From Dactylorhiza incarnata (lineage: Eukaryota > Streptophyta > Magnoliopsida > Asparagales > Orchidaceae), in the NCBI GenBank assembly GCA_033032865.1, contig JAWHQI010000028.1:10869001-10933000 (forward strand): 64,000 bases of DNA, read 5' to 3'. The translations under genes were made by a program, and so were the position numbers. Shown here piece by piece: positions 52,923 to 63,324 of the stretch. The notes under the pieces are model-generated. The model saw only the letters and a program-made list of their open reading frames with translations, ran no database searches and was not told where the DNA came from. Each line of letters begins with the position of its first letter. The first letter of the stretch is position 1.

Positions 52923-54375
52923 TTCCCCGTTTTCAAATTTCAAATAAAATTACAAAAAATTGTTTATTTCAAAAAAACAATGTTTATTTCATACAAAATT
53001 TCATAAACTTTTATCAAAAAATTCCATCTTGCTTACTTCTGCATTTTACCTTTCTTACTTCTTGTAAATAAGAACTTCTGCTTTTTACCTTTCTTACTTC
53101 ATGTAAATATAAACATGTGCATTTTTATCTTTCTTACTTCATGTATATATAAACACCAAAAAAATTCCAAAAGCAAAAAAACTTGACAAAGCACCAAAAT
53201 TTCCAAAAACATCTTTATTTCGTAGTACAAACATGCAAAAATCTAAAAAAAGTGCAACACCCCAAAACTTTTCAAAAAATACATCTTTATAGTATATTTA
53301 GTAGTAGAAAAACAAAACAAAAAACCAAAAATATAATAAAACCCTACTTTGCTTTTATTCTTAAAGCATTTTGTTTCGAGAATATCTATTTGTGGATTTT
53401 CATAATCGCTAGTTTGTTAATCGTTTGTTTATCTAAGATTGATAGATTTAAACGTTCGGGGTTAAGTTTTAAAGAATATCTTGTGTTTCTAATTTAAATA
53501 AAGGCTTTGTTTTTAAGCACTACTTCTAATTTATCTAAAATAGAGGCATGCGTATTATGTTAGCAAAACAACCTTAGACCTCAATTATCTCTACTTTATG
53601 TCTTTAGGAATCTAGGAATATTCAAATTACTAAGGTTGCTCTCAAATTTTTTTTATTATTCTAGATTTTCTCTTTAAACCCCCTTGAATGCACCGATTTA
53701 GAATGGCATGAAAAATAAAAGAAGAAAAAGATCTTATGTCAATGGGAATAAGACTTCATTCCGTAAACATAGGCACCCAATAAAAATTTAAAAGATCTTA
53801 TGTCAAGGGGAATATGATTTTGTTCCGTAAACATAAGCATTGGGTTAATTAAAAAAAAAAGAGAATTAGTTTTCCCTCGCAAACCACGGGGGGTGGGGGG
53901 GTGATGGAGGGGCCACCAAAGAAAACTAAAAAAGAGGGGTTAGAGGATAAAATCCATCACCCCTAATTCAAGTACTCTTCTTCTTGCCAAAGCTTTTTAC
54001 CCCATTTTCCCTTAGCCAATTTATTGTACTTAGACTTAATTCAAAAAAATAAATTTGAGAGCATAATTAGTAACTTGTATCATTTTTCTCATTTCTTTAA
54101 AACAAAGGTTCTTATAATTCTGATCTAATCTCGTTTACTAATGATTACAATTTTGCTTGCTATTTGGTTAAGCAAGAAGTCTTTTGGCTAATACATTTCT
54201 CCCTACTTAAATCATTTGCATAATTTCGGACTTAACTCTTTATACTCCGAATTTTTATTTTTCAGTCTTTTATGTTTAAATAACACGATAGCCAAAAATT
54301 AGAACTTATGTTAATCCAGTATGGATCACTCTTACTTTTGCTCTAAAATAGCAAAAGCTTAAGTATGGCGGTGTT
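52923..54375 (+). other. 3' untranslated region of Athila-like G, after element I
   Basis: AT-rich, non-coding. It holds two copies of an AAAGATCTTATGTCAA...CCGTAAACATA unit (53735-53845) related to the repeats of A, and ends in the second purine motif AAGTATGGCGG (54361-54371), which touches the LTR. A 104-codon frame at 53183-53497 is Lys/Ile/Phe-rich and most likely fortuitous. Confidence 0.75.
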
Positions 54376-54669
54376 TGATGAATAATAAATTTTACATATT
54401 TTAGTATAGTTTTAAGTTTAATTTTAAGTAATATTGTAAATATATTATATAAATTATTAAAAAATTGCTTGTTTTTATAATTTCCTTACTAGCATAGCTT
54501 TATTTCTATTTTTCAGCATTTTTGGTATTTTTGTTAAGTCTAAGTCACGCCCGTGACCAAAGGCGTGTAATCTTAAAATGCCAATTTCCAGCTTTCAGCG
54601 GTTTTCAGGAGAAGAATCGACGAATTGATCAAGTCACGCCAAAAGTCATGCCCGTGACCAAGGATGTGT
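54376..54669 (+). mobile_element. LTR of G, first piece
   Basis: It starts TGATGAATAATAAAT after the purine tract. GTCACGCCCGTGACCAAAGGCGTG words begin at 54543. The LTR is interrupted by element H at 54670 and resumes at 62741. Confidence 0.85.
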
Positions 54670-56391
54670 TGAAAGTGAACAATATGCCTCTGAGAATCCT
54701 CTAGAGGGGGGGGGGGGGGGTGAATAAAGATTTAAATTTATATCTATCCTAACTGTGAAAATACAATAAACCTGAGTATTATGCTTCACAAGGTATTTCT
54801 CAGAATAAAGTTATTGCAGTTTAAGTGATAAAATAAAAGGGCAGAAACTGAAATATAGTCTATGAGGGACAGCACAGAAAATTAACAACCAGAGTACACA
54901 CATAATTTTATATAGAGGTTCCCCAAAATGTGGGTACTCCCCTCTTCTACCACCTAGTAGGGATGCACTACAATGCATGAGTCTTTTGGTAAGGAGACTC
55001 TTAGAACCACTGATCTTTTGATAAGGAGATCATGAACCACTAGATCTTTTGATAAGGAGATCATGAACCACCATATCTTTTGGTAAGGAGATCTTGAACC
55101 ACTGAATCCTTTGAAGAGGGATTAACAAAACTCTTTTACAGAAGGGAAGGAAAAAGAAAAAGAAGGAAGGTTGCAGGAATTCTGTTTTCAGAATTCTAAT
55201 GATGGTTGTATGAGAAACAGCTTCTTGTTTTTTCACTGGATCTGCTCTTGATGAACTTCTGCTTATGATGGAGATGATTTCCAGAAGTTATGATTGTCAG
55301 ATCCTTCTATCTTCTTTCTGTTTAAACTCTGGCTGCTATGAGATTGTGATGTTAAGCAGCCTTGTTCTTGGAGAGTAGGAGAGCAGCAGAAAATCCTTCT
55401 CTTTTAATTTATTCTATTGGGGTTCCTATGAGAGAGAGAGAGGAAGAAGGAGACCCAATGGAATAGTATGACCGATTATGATGATTGCCATGCTCTTCTC
55501 TTTCTTCTGTTGCCTTTTATTGTCCCACTGTTGAATTTGAATTTTATTCCCTTTTTGGTACGTCCTGAAGGGTATATTTGTCTGGACAATAAATCCTTCC
55601 TTCTTTGTTTAATTCCCGACCCATCCACCAACATTTAGGCTTCTTTCCAAGAAAGCTTTTCTCTAACCACGGTTAATTCTTTATTCCATTTAAGGTAATC
55701 AAGGAGCCATTGGGGAACGGTCTTGTGAGAGGTGGGCCATGAGAGAGGGTTAGAAATGACAGCTGAAAAGATTTCCCTTTTCAGACTGTATTCAACGTAG
55801 CGTCAAGTTAACATCCTCTCTTATCGACGCAACTTTGAGTTCTTGTAGGAGCAGCTTCGATTTCATTTTTGTTCTGATTGATCTCTGCTAGTCGACGTTG
55901 CGTCTATATCTTATCGATGTAACCGTCGAGTTGATCTGCATGGCTCTGAGAATCATCATCTACGTCGATATGAAGTCGATGTTGCATCGACTTTAGTTGG
56001 CTTCGATAGATATCCCCTTCTACGTCGAGTTGAAGTAGAAGTTGTGTCAACTTCTCTAATTACTTCGACAAGCCCATGACATGTACGTCGAATTCTATTC
56101 GACGTTACATCGACTTGAGTTACTTCGACAGAGAGTTTAAAACACTTGGAATTCTAGTCGGAGCAGCGTCGATATGGACTCGATGTTGCATCGAGTTCTA
56201 TTCGACGCAAATGTTAACTTAGCCCAAATTTTGCTTCCCTTGATCTGGTCTTGACACCCAAGGTTGAGTGTGACATCCTAAGACACCTAATGACCAGATT
56301 ACCCTTACTATACACTGGGTAATTCAATCCTAAGAAATTAAATCACTTTTAGATAATTTGTTAAGTTAAATCAAAGGGGTTTTTCCCAACA
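54670..56391 (-). mobile_element. 3' LTR of H
   Basis: Plus-strand ends are TGAAAGTGAACAATATG and TTTTTCCCAACA. Fifteen G at 54706-54720 (six in the other copy). The GTCGACG/TTCGACG array is at 55790-56215. ATCTCCCCCTATTTAT after the LTR is the complement of the polypurine tract ATAAATAGGGGGAGAT. Confidence 0.93.
55790..56215 (-). promoter_or_regulatory. TCGACG word array, U3 of H
   Basis: Words such as ACGTCGA, TCGACGT, CATCGACTT and ATTCGACGTTAC recur in both orientations every 15-40 bp, about 180-600 bp into the LTR in element sense. The copy at 62140-62560 is the same, and a related array precedes the accessory ORF. Confidence 0.75.
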
Positions 56392-56624
56392 ATCTCCCCC
56401 TATTTATCTTAACAAATTTTACAAAATGAATAAAGTGATTTTACTTGTTTCTCTGCATAAATAAACATAAATGCATACAAGATAGACATATGAAAGATAC
56501 AGACTGAAATCAACATGAAAGAAACAGACTGAAATCATAACCCATGTTACTTAATTGTCAATAAGTATATCAATCATCATATCTATTTTCCAGGAAGTGT
56601 AAAACTTAACAAAATACCTGATCC

Positions 56625-58303
56625 TCACTGCTCCTTCTCAGGAGTTTTTCTTTTTCTTGAAAATACTTTTGAGGAGGCTTTTCTTGAGGCAAACTGCAAA
56701 GGCTCATTATTTTCTTCAGCAGTGTCTTTGGGAAGCTCCCCCTGACTTTGTGCATTTGTTTCAGCTTCCTGGGCAGCTTGCTATGCTATCTAGGAAACTT
56801 CATCTAATGGATATTTATCTCGAATCTCATCTTGAGCTGCAGCTGTGCTTACAGCAGCCATCTCTGCATTTAGGTCCCTCTGGACATCTGGGGTAGGCTC
56901 CCCCTGAACTGCATGCTCAAGAACTCTTTTGTCACATTGTTAGGGGCATGCTTATTATCAGCATTCCTCATTCCCTGTTCACTCATATCAAGAACAGGCA
57001 TTTCTTCCTCTGATATGTTCTCCCCATTCTTGACCTTGCTGGCCAGAGAGGTTAAGAACTCTTTTGTCACAATGGAGGAAGACACAAATTCTTTTATTCC
57101 GTGGAGGAATCTCTTTGAGTCTAGTAATTCAGCCTCCAGCTGGGAGTATTTTCTATCAAGCTTTCTTGCCTGGGTGGCCACCAGTTCTGCAAAGTTGGAG
57201 GAGGCAATTGGAGGGGTATGAGATGTAGATGGAGGAGGTGTGGGAGGGATCTCTTCTTGAATTGGGGAGAGAGGATGATAAACATTAGGAGGAATGATGG
57301 TGGTGGAGGTGGAGCAACCTGATGTTCAGGAATGTGGGTGGATGGTAGTTGATGGGATGATTGTGAAGATGGCTCAGGAACTGAAGTGGATGGGAACTAT
57401 TGCTGTTGTTATTGTTGCAGCTCTTGTTGTTGTTGTTGCTATTGCTGTTGTTGTTATTATTATTGAGAGGAGTGAGCTGAGGTATCATCCTGATGAGTAT
57501 CTGGAACATTGTCCAGTGGAGGTGGAGAGTGAGCAGGAGGGATAGCATCCCTTGTAGGGTCTGGTGTGTGCCTTTTTGGCTCTTGATGAGGTGGAGATGG
57601 AGGGGGAGAGACTGGAGATTGACCAGGCTTCACTATTTTCCTAGTCCACTTGGAAACGATCCCTATGTTAATCCTCTTCCCAGGAGGAATAGGCACTCAT
57701 TTTGACTTTCACACACTGGGATAGTGGTGAAGCGGTACCTGACTCATGATCCTCATGAAAGAATTTTCCTTATGGGCATACTTATGCCCAACCATACTTA
57801 GGAGGCATTTCCCCCAAGTGATCCTTTTCTTCAGAACTAGAGCTCCCATTATCTGAAGTTGTTGCTTTGGAACAACATCATGTGCTGATATCTTACAAAG
57901 CAGCACTTTCCCTACAATATCTGCAAGGAATCTGTATTCCTCCACAGGGTCAATCTTCTTCAGATTGATGGTCTTGTCCTTCTTGAACTGCATAATCTTC
58001 AGGACCCTCTTGGTCTCATCCCCTGATAATTCTTCTGATTCATTTCCAGGAAGAAAGTCATATGGTTGATTTAATATGCCCTCTGTTATGAGGACTTCTG
58101 TATCAGATATTTTTCCTTTAAGAGATCCATCCTCTCCTATCTGAACATTATCTTTGAACTCTGTTAGCTCCATATCTTGTTGAAATGAGCTTGGTTAGGC
58201 CTGCCTCCTGGAACAAGCCAATAATAGCTTTGAACCTTTCTGCAACTGAGCTGAAGGACTCAACATCCACATTGAACCCGGAGTTAATCTTAGGTGGAGC
58301 CAT
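56625..58303 (-). pseudogene. Accessory ORF of H (plant-transposon-associated protein), broken
   Basis: It starts MAPPKINSGFNVDVESFS at 58303. After STRY a frame change leads to ELTEFKDNVQIGEDGSL, then the conserved-looking VGHKYAHKENSFMRIM and YPSV. A further shift gives KRINIGIVSKWTRKIVK and a Pro/Ser-rich part (SPPPSPPHQEPKR), a CAA/CAG-repeat Gln/Asn-rich stretch, a coiled coil (RKLDRKYSQLEAELLDSK), and an end FSRKRKTPEKEQ-stop (56625-56627) that looks like a nuclear signal. The E-F-x-x-N block resembles the uncharacterised 'putative plant transposon protein' domain; I infer that from memory of the pattern. Not gag, pol or a typical envelope. Confidence 0.7.
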
Positions 58304-58430
58304 TTGAATTTGGTTGTACCTACAAACACAAGAAGATGAGAGAGAAAGAGACACGGGAGAGCTAGAGAGCAAAAGAGCATGAGAGCAAGAGAAAGAGAAT
58401 TCGAAAGCATAAATGTTTCGATGTAGTAAT

Positions 58431-58437
58431 TATTTAA
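58431..58437 (-). promoter_or_regulatory. TATA-like box and CT-rich leader of the accessory ORF in H
   Basis: On the minus strand CTTTAAATAATT precedes a CT-rich leader (58310-58420) with TTTGTAG|G just before the ATG at 58303. Array, TATA, pyrimidine-rich leader and ATG together look like a separate transcription unit inside H. Confidence 0.45.
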
Positions 58438-58449
58438 AGGAAGATGAAT

Positions 58450-58810
58450 CATCACTACTTAGGGCTTAGGTCGACGCACCGTCGATTACCCTTATTATTT
58501 GGCACACATAGTTGTGTCGAGATTGCTTCTAGAAGTACTTCTGCCCGCGCTGATAAATCAACGTTACGTCGACTAGTACTCGACGTAGCTTCAAAACTAT
58601 TCGGAGACCCTACGTCGACGTTGTCCTGTCGACGTTATGTCAATTTCCAATCGACGTAACTTCGAATTTAATCAGCAATTAATAAGCCAACGTATGCGTC
58701 GATATGAACTTGACGCTGCGTCGAATTCTATTTGAATTGTCTATTCTGAGTTCTTCTTTACGTTGGCGTTGAGTAGAAGTCGATGGAACGTCGACTTCTA
58801 TTCGATGCAC
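58450..58810 (-). promoter_or_regulatory. Internal TCGACG word array before the accessory ORF
   Basis: GTCGACG, CGTCGAC, TCGACGTAAC and ATGCGTCGAT words, the same vocabulary as the U3 of the H LTRs, fill this interval between gag and the accessory ORF. It occupies the position where pol is found in C and D. Confidence 0.7.
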
Positions 58811-59031
58811 CTCTTAATAAGCAGATCTATTTATTTAGAAAATTCTTGCTGTTTTTCCCAGCAATTTTATTTGTTGAAAATAGATCATAATGTGATGAAA
58901 TAAATGTTAAGGAGGATTCAAGATAAAAATTACTCCCTTGAATGACTTTTTGTTCCTTATTCATGACCTACATCTTTCTTCCCACTCAATTTTCTCCTGA
59001 GTGGGACACTACCTAACCCTTCATAAGTAAT

Positions 59032-60929
59032 TCAAACATTAGAAGGAACCCAGGTTACCTCGGGCCCTTTGCTTTTACTATTGTACGGTTCAATGAAAGA
59101 ATAGGAGGGTCTTTCATGATACCCTTTGGGATGATAAGGAATGGTTTTCCCAAACCTCTTGTTTTGATGCTTTAGATGAGTATAGAATATATCTAAACGT
59201 AATAGATCAGCAGAGTGTCTTATTATCTTAGATTTTGTTTTTACTTTTAGGTGATTGTTATTTGACTTCTCTACATTGTTCTTTCCTAAAGGTTTTTCTT
59301 TCTTATTCAAATGTATTTTGTTGGGTTTATCTAACCTATCTGAATAACTGACAGCCTTACCCTTAATTGTTGCACTCTTCACACCCGGTTGATGATCACT
59401 AGGTCTTACAAAGGAAACTAGATTTTTCCAGGCAGGTTTCCTAGGTGCTTCTGAGCTAGTGGAGGGCTCTGCTCCTAACCCTAAGTTATTAAATCTCATA
59501 GAGAGATTTTCTGTGATATCCTTGAGCTTCTGACTCCTCCCATTGAGTGATTCCTCAAAGGACTTTGCCTTTGCTAGCTCTTCTTTCAGATTTGTGTTTT
59601 CCTCTCTAAGCTTAATCAATTCTAACTCTTTATTATTAAGTTCATTAGTTAGATTTTGATTTATTATGAGTGTTTCATCCTTCTTAAGATTCTCTAATTC
59701 AGTTTTAGCTGTGTTTAATTCTTTTTCTACTATAAGATGTTCAATGCAGAAATCATTAAAACATGTTTTAAAATCATCAGAAGTAAACTCAAATTCATCA
59801 AAAATAGATGATACATGATCATCTTCATCATCTGACCCCATACCAAGGGCCATCATATAGCCTGCTACTGCTTCTTCTACATCATCACTTTCAGATGATG
59901 AGGAGTCTATCTCTACTTCAGAATCACTGTATGTTTTAGCAATGAAGCCTTTGGCTTTCTTCTTGTCCTTTCCTCTGAAGGAATTCTTCTTCTCCTCTTT
60001 GTTGTTGCTTCTTTCCCTCTGCTCTTGTGGGCATTCAGGGTCAATGTGCCCTAGTTTGCTACGGGTATAGCAGATAACCTCCTTCTTTGGAATCTTATCA
60101 TGCATGGGCCTTGAATCCCTTTCTCTTCTCCTTGAGTCCTCAGTCTTCACCCACTTCTTGAATCTTTTTGCCAGCTGACTGAACATTTCATCCTCAGGAG
60201 TGGAGGACACTCCTTCAGCAGCTTTCAGAGCAAGGGACCTTTGGACAGGAGCTGGAGTGGTCTCCCTTTCATCAGCCTTAGCCCTGTTTTTCAAAAGCAT
60301 CTCATATGACTTAAGGTTTCCTAGCAAAGCTTCAGTTGAGATCTCTTGTGGCATCTGGATTCTCTGATTTCCCATATCCTTGAATCCCACGAGCTAGGGA
60401 AGCACATGAGAATCTTATCATTAATTTCAGTCAATGATATATCCTTGTCTAAGCCTCTGAGCTCATTAATGATAAGACTGCATCTATCATATATTTTGGA
60501 AATAGATTCATCAGCTTCCTTTTGAAAGTTCTCATGCTGGTATATGAGAAGGGACTTTTCATCCTTCCTTTCATCAACACTTCCCTCCACCATGGTGGTG
60601 AGTGAGTCCCATATTTCCTTTGCTGATTGGCACTCAGCAACTTTCTGGAAAATGTCATCTGACATTGTTGACACCAGAATATTCATGGCCTTGGCATCAC
60701 ATGCCTTGACCTTCTTTCCAGCCTCTGTCCATTCCTTTCTTGGGACAACCTCAGTTGTTGAGGTTTCTCCTTCTTTTTGTCTAACTAGAGTAGGAGGACC
60801 TGTGAGAAGAATATTATAGATATCTTCATCAATTGAATTCATGTACAGCCTTATCCTGGCCTTCCAGAGTGTGAACTTATTCAAGTTACACATTGGGGGT
60901 CTTGTGGAAGCATAATCCTTAGTACTCAT
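59032..60929 (-). pseudogene. gag: Gag of H
   Basis: It starts MSTKDYASTRPPMCNLNKFT, close to the start in C and D. Capsid to DSRIW, then one frameshift near 60390. The zinc knuckle reads CYTRSKLGHIDPEC, so the second Cys is replaced by Arg. Then an acidic Ser-rich segment (SSSSESDDVEE), a long coiled coil, and a basic tail ending VTWVPSNV-stop (TGA). Unlike C and D it ends in TGA and no pol follows. RNA binding is probably impaired by the lost Cys. Confidence 0.9.
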
Positions 60930-61013
60930 TTTCTTTATAAAATATGTTTATAGAAAAGAAAAAGGAGTAGGAGGTCTTTTTGATCAAGGTGTTAGCCTTT
61001 ATTGATCAACCTC

Positions 61014-61027
61014 TCTCTGATACCAAT
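61014..61027 (-). other. Primer-binding site of H
   Basis: On the minus strand ATTGGTATCAGAGA follows the 5' LTR directly, as in C. Initiator tRNA-Met type. Confidence 0.92.
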
Positions 61028-62735
61028 TGAAAGTGTATAGTGTGCCTCTGAGAATCCTCTAGAGGGGGGTGAATAGAGATTTAAATTTATTTCTATCATA
61101 ATTGTGAAAATACAATAAACCTAAGTATTATGCTTCACAAGGTATTTCTCAGAATAAAGTTATTGCAGTTTAAGTGATAAAATAAAAGGGCAGAAACTAA
61201 AATCTAGTCTATGAGGGACAACACAGAAAATTAACAACCAGAGGACACTCAGAATTTTTTATAGAGGTTTCCCAAAATGTGGGTACTCCCCTCTTCTACC
61301 ACCTGGTAGGGATGCACCACAGTGCCTGAGTCTTTTGGTAAGGAGACTCTTAGAACCACTGATCTTTTGGCAAGGAGATCCTGAACCACCAGATCTTTTG
61401 ATAAGGAGATATTGAACCACCAGATCTTTTGGTAAGAAGATCTTGAACCACTGAATCCTTTGAAGAGGGATTAACAAAACTCTTTTACAGAAGGGGAGGA
61501 GAAAGAAAAAGAATGGAGGTTGTAGGAATTTTGTTTTCAGAATTCTTATGATGACTGTATGAGAAACAACTTCTTGTCTTTTCACTGGATCTGCTCTTGA
61601 TGAACTCCTGCTTATGATGGAGGTGATTTGCAGAAGTTATGATTGGCAGATCCTTCTATCTTCTTTCTGATTAAACTATGGCTGCTTTGAGATTGTGATG
61701 TTAAGCAGCCTTGTTCTTGAAGAGTAGGAGAGAAGCAGAAAATCCTTCTCTTTTAATTTGTTCTGTTAGGGTTCCTGTGAGAGAGAGAGGACGAAGGAGA
61801 CCCAATGGAACAGTATAGCCGATTGTGATGATTGTCTTGCTCTTCTCTTTCTTTTGTTGCCTTTTATTGTCCCACTGTTGAATTTGAATTTTATTCCCTT
61901 TTTGGTAAGTCCTGAAGGGTATATTTGTCTGGACAATAAATCCTTCCTTCTTTCATTAATTCCCGACCCGTCCACCAACATTTAGGCTTGTTTCCAAGAA
62001 AGCTTTTCTCTGACCTCAGTTAATTCTTTATTCCATTTAAGGTAATTAAGGAGCTGTTGGGGAACGGTCTTGAGAGAGGTGGGTCATGAGAGAGGATCAG
62101 AAATGACAGCTAAAAAGATTTCCCTTTTCAGACTGGATTCAACATAGCGTCGAGTTAACTTCCTCTCTTATCGATGCAACTTCGAGTTCTTGTAGGAGCA
62201 GCTTCGATTTCATCTTTGCTCTGATTGAACTCTGTTAGTCGATGTTTCATCGATATCTTATCGACATAACCGTCGAGTTGATCTGCATGGATCTGAGCTT
62301 CATCATCTGCGTCGAGATGAAGTCGATGTTGCATCGACTTTAGTTGGCTTCAACAGCTATCCCCTTCTACGTCGAGTTGAAGTAGAAGCTGCGTCGACTT
62401 CTCAAATTACTTCGACTAGCCCATGACCTCTATGTCGACTTCTATTGGACGTGACGTCGACTTGAGTTACTTCGATAGAGAGGTTGAACCACTTGGACTT
62501 CTAGTCGGAGTAGCGTCGATATGGACTGATGTTACGTCGAGTTCTATTCGACACAACTGTTAACTTAGACCAAATTTGCTTCCCTTGATCTAGTCTTGAC
62601 ACCCTAGGTTGAGTGTGACTTCCTAAGATATCTATTGACCAGATTACCCTTACTATACACTAGTAATTCAATCCTAAGAAATTAAATCACTTTTAGATAA
62701 TTTGTTAAGTTAAATCAAAGGGGTTTTTCCCTACA
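61028..62735 (-). mobile_element. 5' LTR of H
   Basis: A near copy of the left LTR, with scattered point differences, six instead of fifteen G in the TAGAGGGG tract (61064-61069) and the word array at 62140-62560. Confidence 0.93.
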
Positions 62736-62740
62736 TGTGT

Positions 62741-63324
62741 AATGGGTCATGCCCATGTACGCCTTGTCTCGATGACTGACCGCGCCTTCTTGACATCTCG
62801 ATGGATTTGCAAAGTCATGCTCGTATCAAAATTTGTCACTCCTGTGTTCCCCCCAATCTGCCTGCGGGACACGCCCCAAAGACAAGCCCCCGATGCTATT
62901 GACATCTGCCGCCCAAGGTCACGCTCGTGACACTCCCGGTCACGCCCGTGGCACATCTGGTCATGCCCAGGTGCAGCCATATATCCTGACAATATCTTCT
63001 AGATGGCGGCTGAAGCAACCATTCTAGCATGCATAAAAGTCACGCCCTCGGTCACGGGCGTGACCGAGGGCGTGTTATTTTAAATTTTTCCCTATATATA
63101 GAGGGACTCGGTTGAAGCTTAGGAGGGAAGTTTTGAGTGTGTTTTATAGTTTTCTTGAGTAGTTTTGAGTGTATGTGAGTTACTTTATGCATTTAAGTTC
63201 TATTTCTTTTGTAAATTTCTCATTCCTATTCTAGTTGTAATTTTTATTTTGGGAATAAAATAGCTTGTTTTCTCATTTCGATCTTCTTTTCCTTATGTTA
63301 GAGTATGTGAGTGTATGAATCTAG
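62741..63324 (+). mobile_element. LTR of G, second piece
   Basis: The LTR continues after the repeated tgtgt (62736-62740) with further GTCACGCCCGTG words. It has a hairpin at 63041-63074, a TATA box CTATATATAGAG (63092-63103) and an R/U5 region with AATAAAAT near 63253. LTR L starts at 63325, so the true end is not seen. Confidence 0.8.
63041..63074. promoter_or_regulatory. Perfect 15-bp hairpin just upstream of the Athila TATA box
   Basis: Arms CACGCCCTCGGTCAC (63041-63055) and GTGACCGAGGGCGTG (63060-63074) with a 4-nt loop GGGC. The TATA box follows 18 bp later. The same motif in imperfect form is duplicated in the LTR of A (1482-1515, 1592-1625). Confidence 0.85.

Larger units (their letters stand above)
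54670..62735 (-). mobile_element. Element H: non-autonomous SIRE-like retrotransposon with gag plus accessory ORF, no pol
   Basis: LTRs 54670-56391 (1722 bp) and 61028-62735 (1708 bp), exact target duplication tgtgt (54665-54669, 62736-62740), primer site, gag and polypurine tract are all present. The 4.6-kb interior has no protease, integrase, reverse transcriptase or RNase H. In their place are a word array (58450-58810) and a separate ORF (56625-58303). Gag is related to that of C and D, so H presumably depends on their enzymes. Confidence 0.93.
44288..63324 (+). mobile_element. Athila-like Ty3/gypsy element G, 3' part, split by nested insertions
   Basis: G is made of 44288-44893, 52923-54669 and 62741-63324. 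It keeps the integrase C-terminus, the 3' untranslated region and an LTR. Element I interrupts the 3' untranslated region (target gtgtt), element H interrupts the LTR (target tgtgt), and LTR L interrupts the LTR again at 63325. Its 5' part is lost beyond element [12 protein letters not shown] in the integrase end and the purine motif AAGTATGGGG are typical of Athila. Confidence 0.85.

Noticed and set aside
53183..53497. 104-codon plus-strand frame in the 3' region of G
   Set aside because: AT-rich, Lys/Phe/Ile-rich, no match to an Athila envelope-like ORF that I can recognise.
56657..57545. Plus-strand frames opposite the accessory ORF of H
   Set aside because: Shadows of the Gln/Asn- and Pro-rich coding strand; Val- and Trp-rich nonsense on the plus strand.
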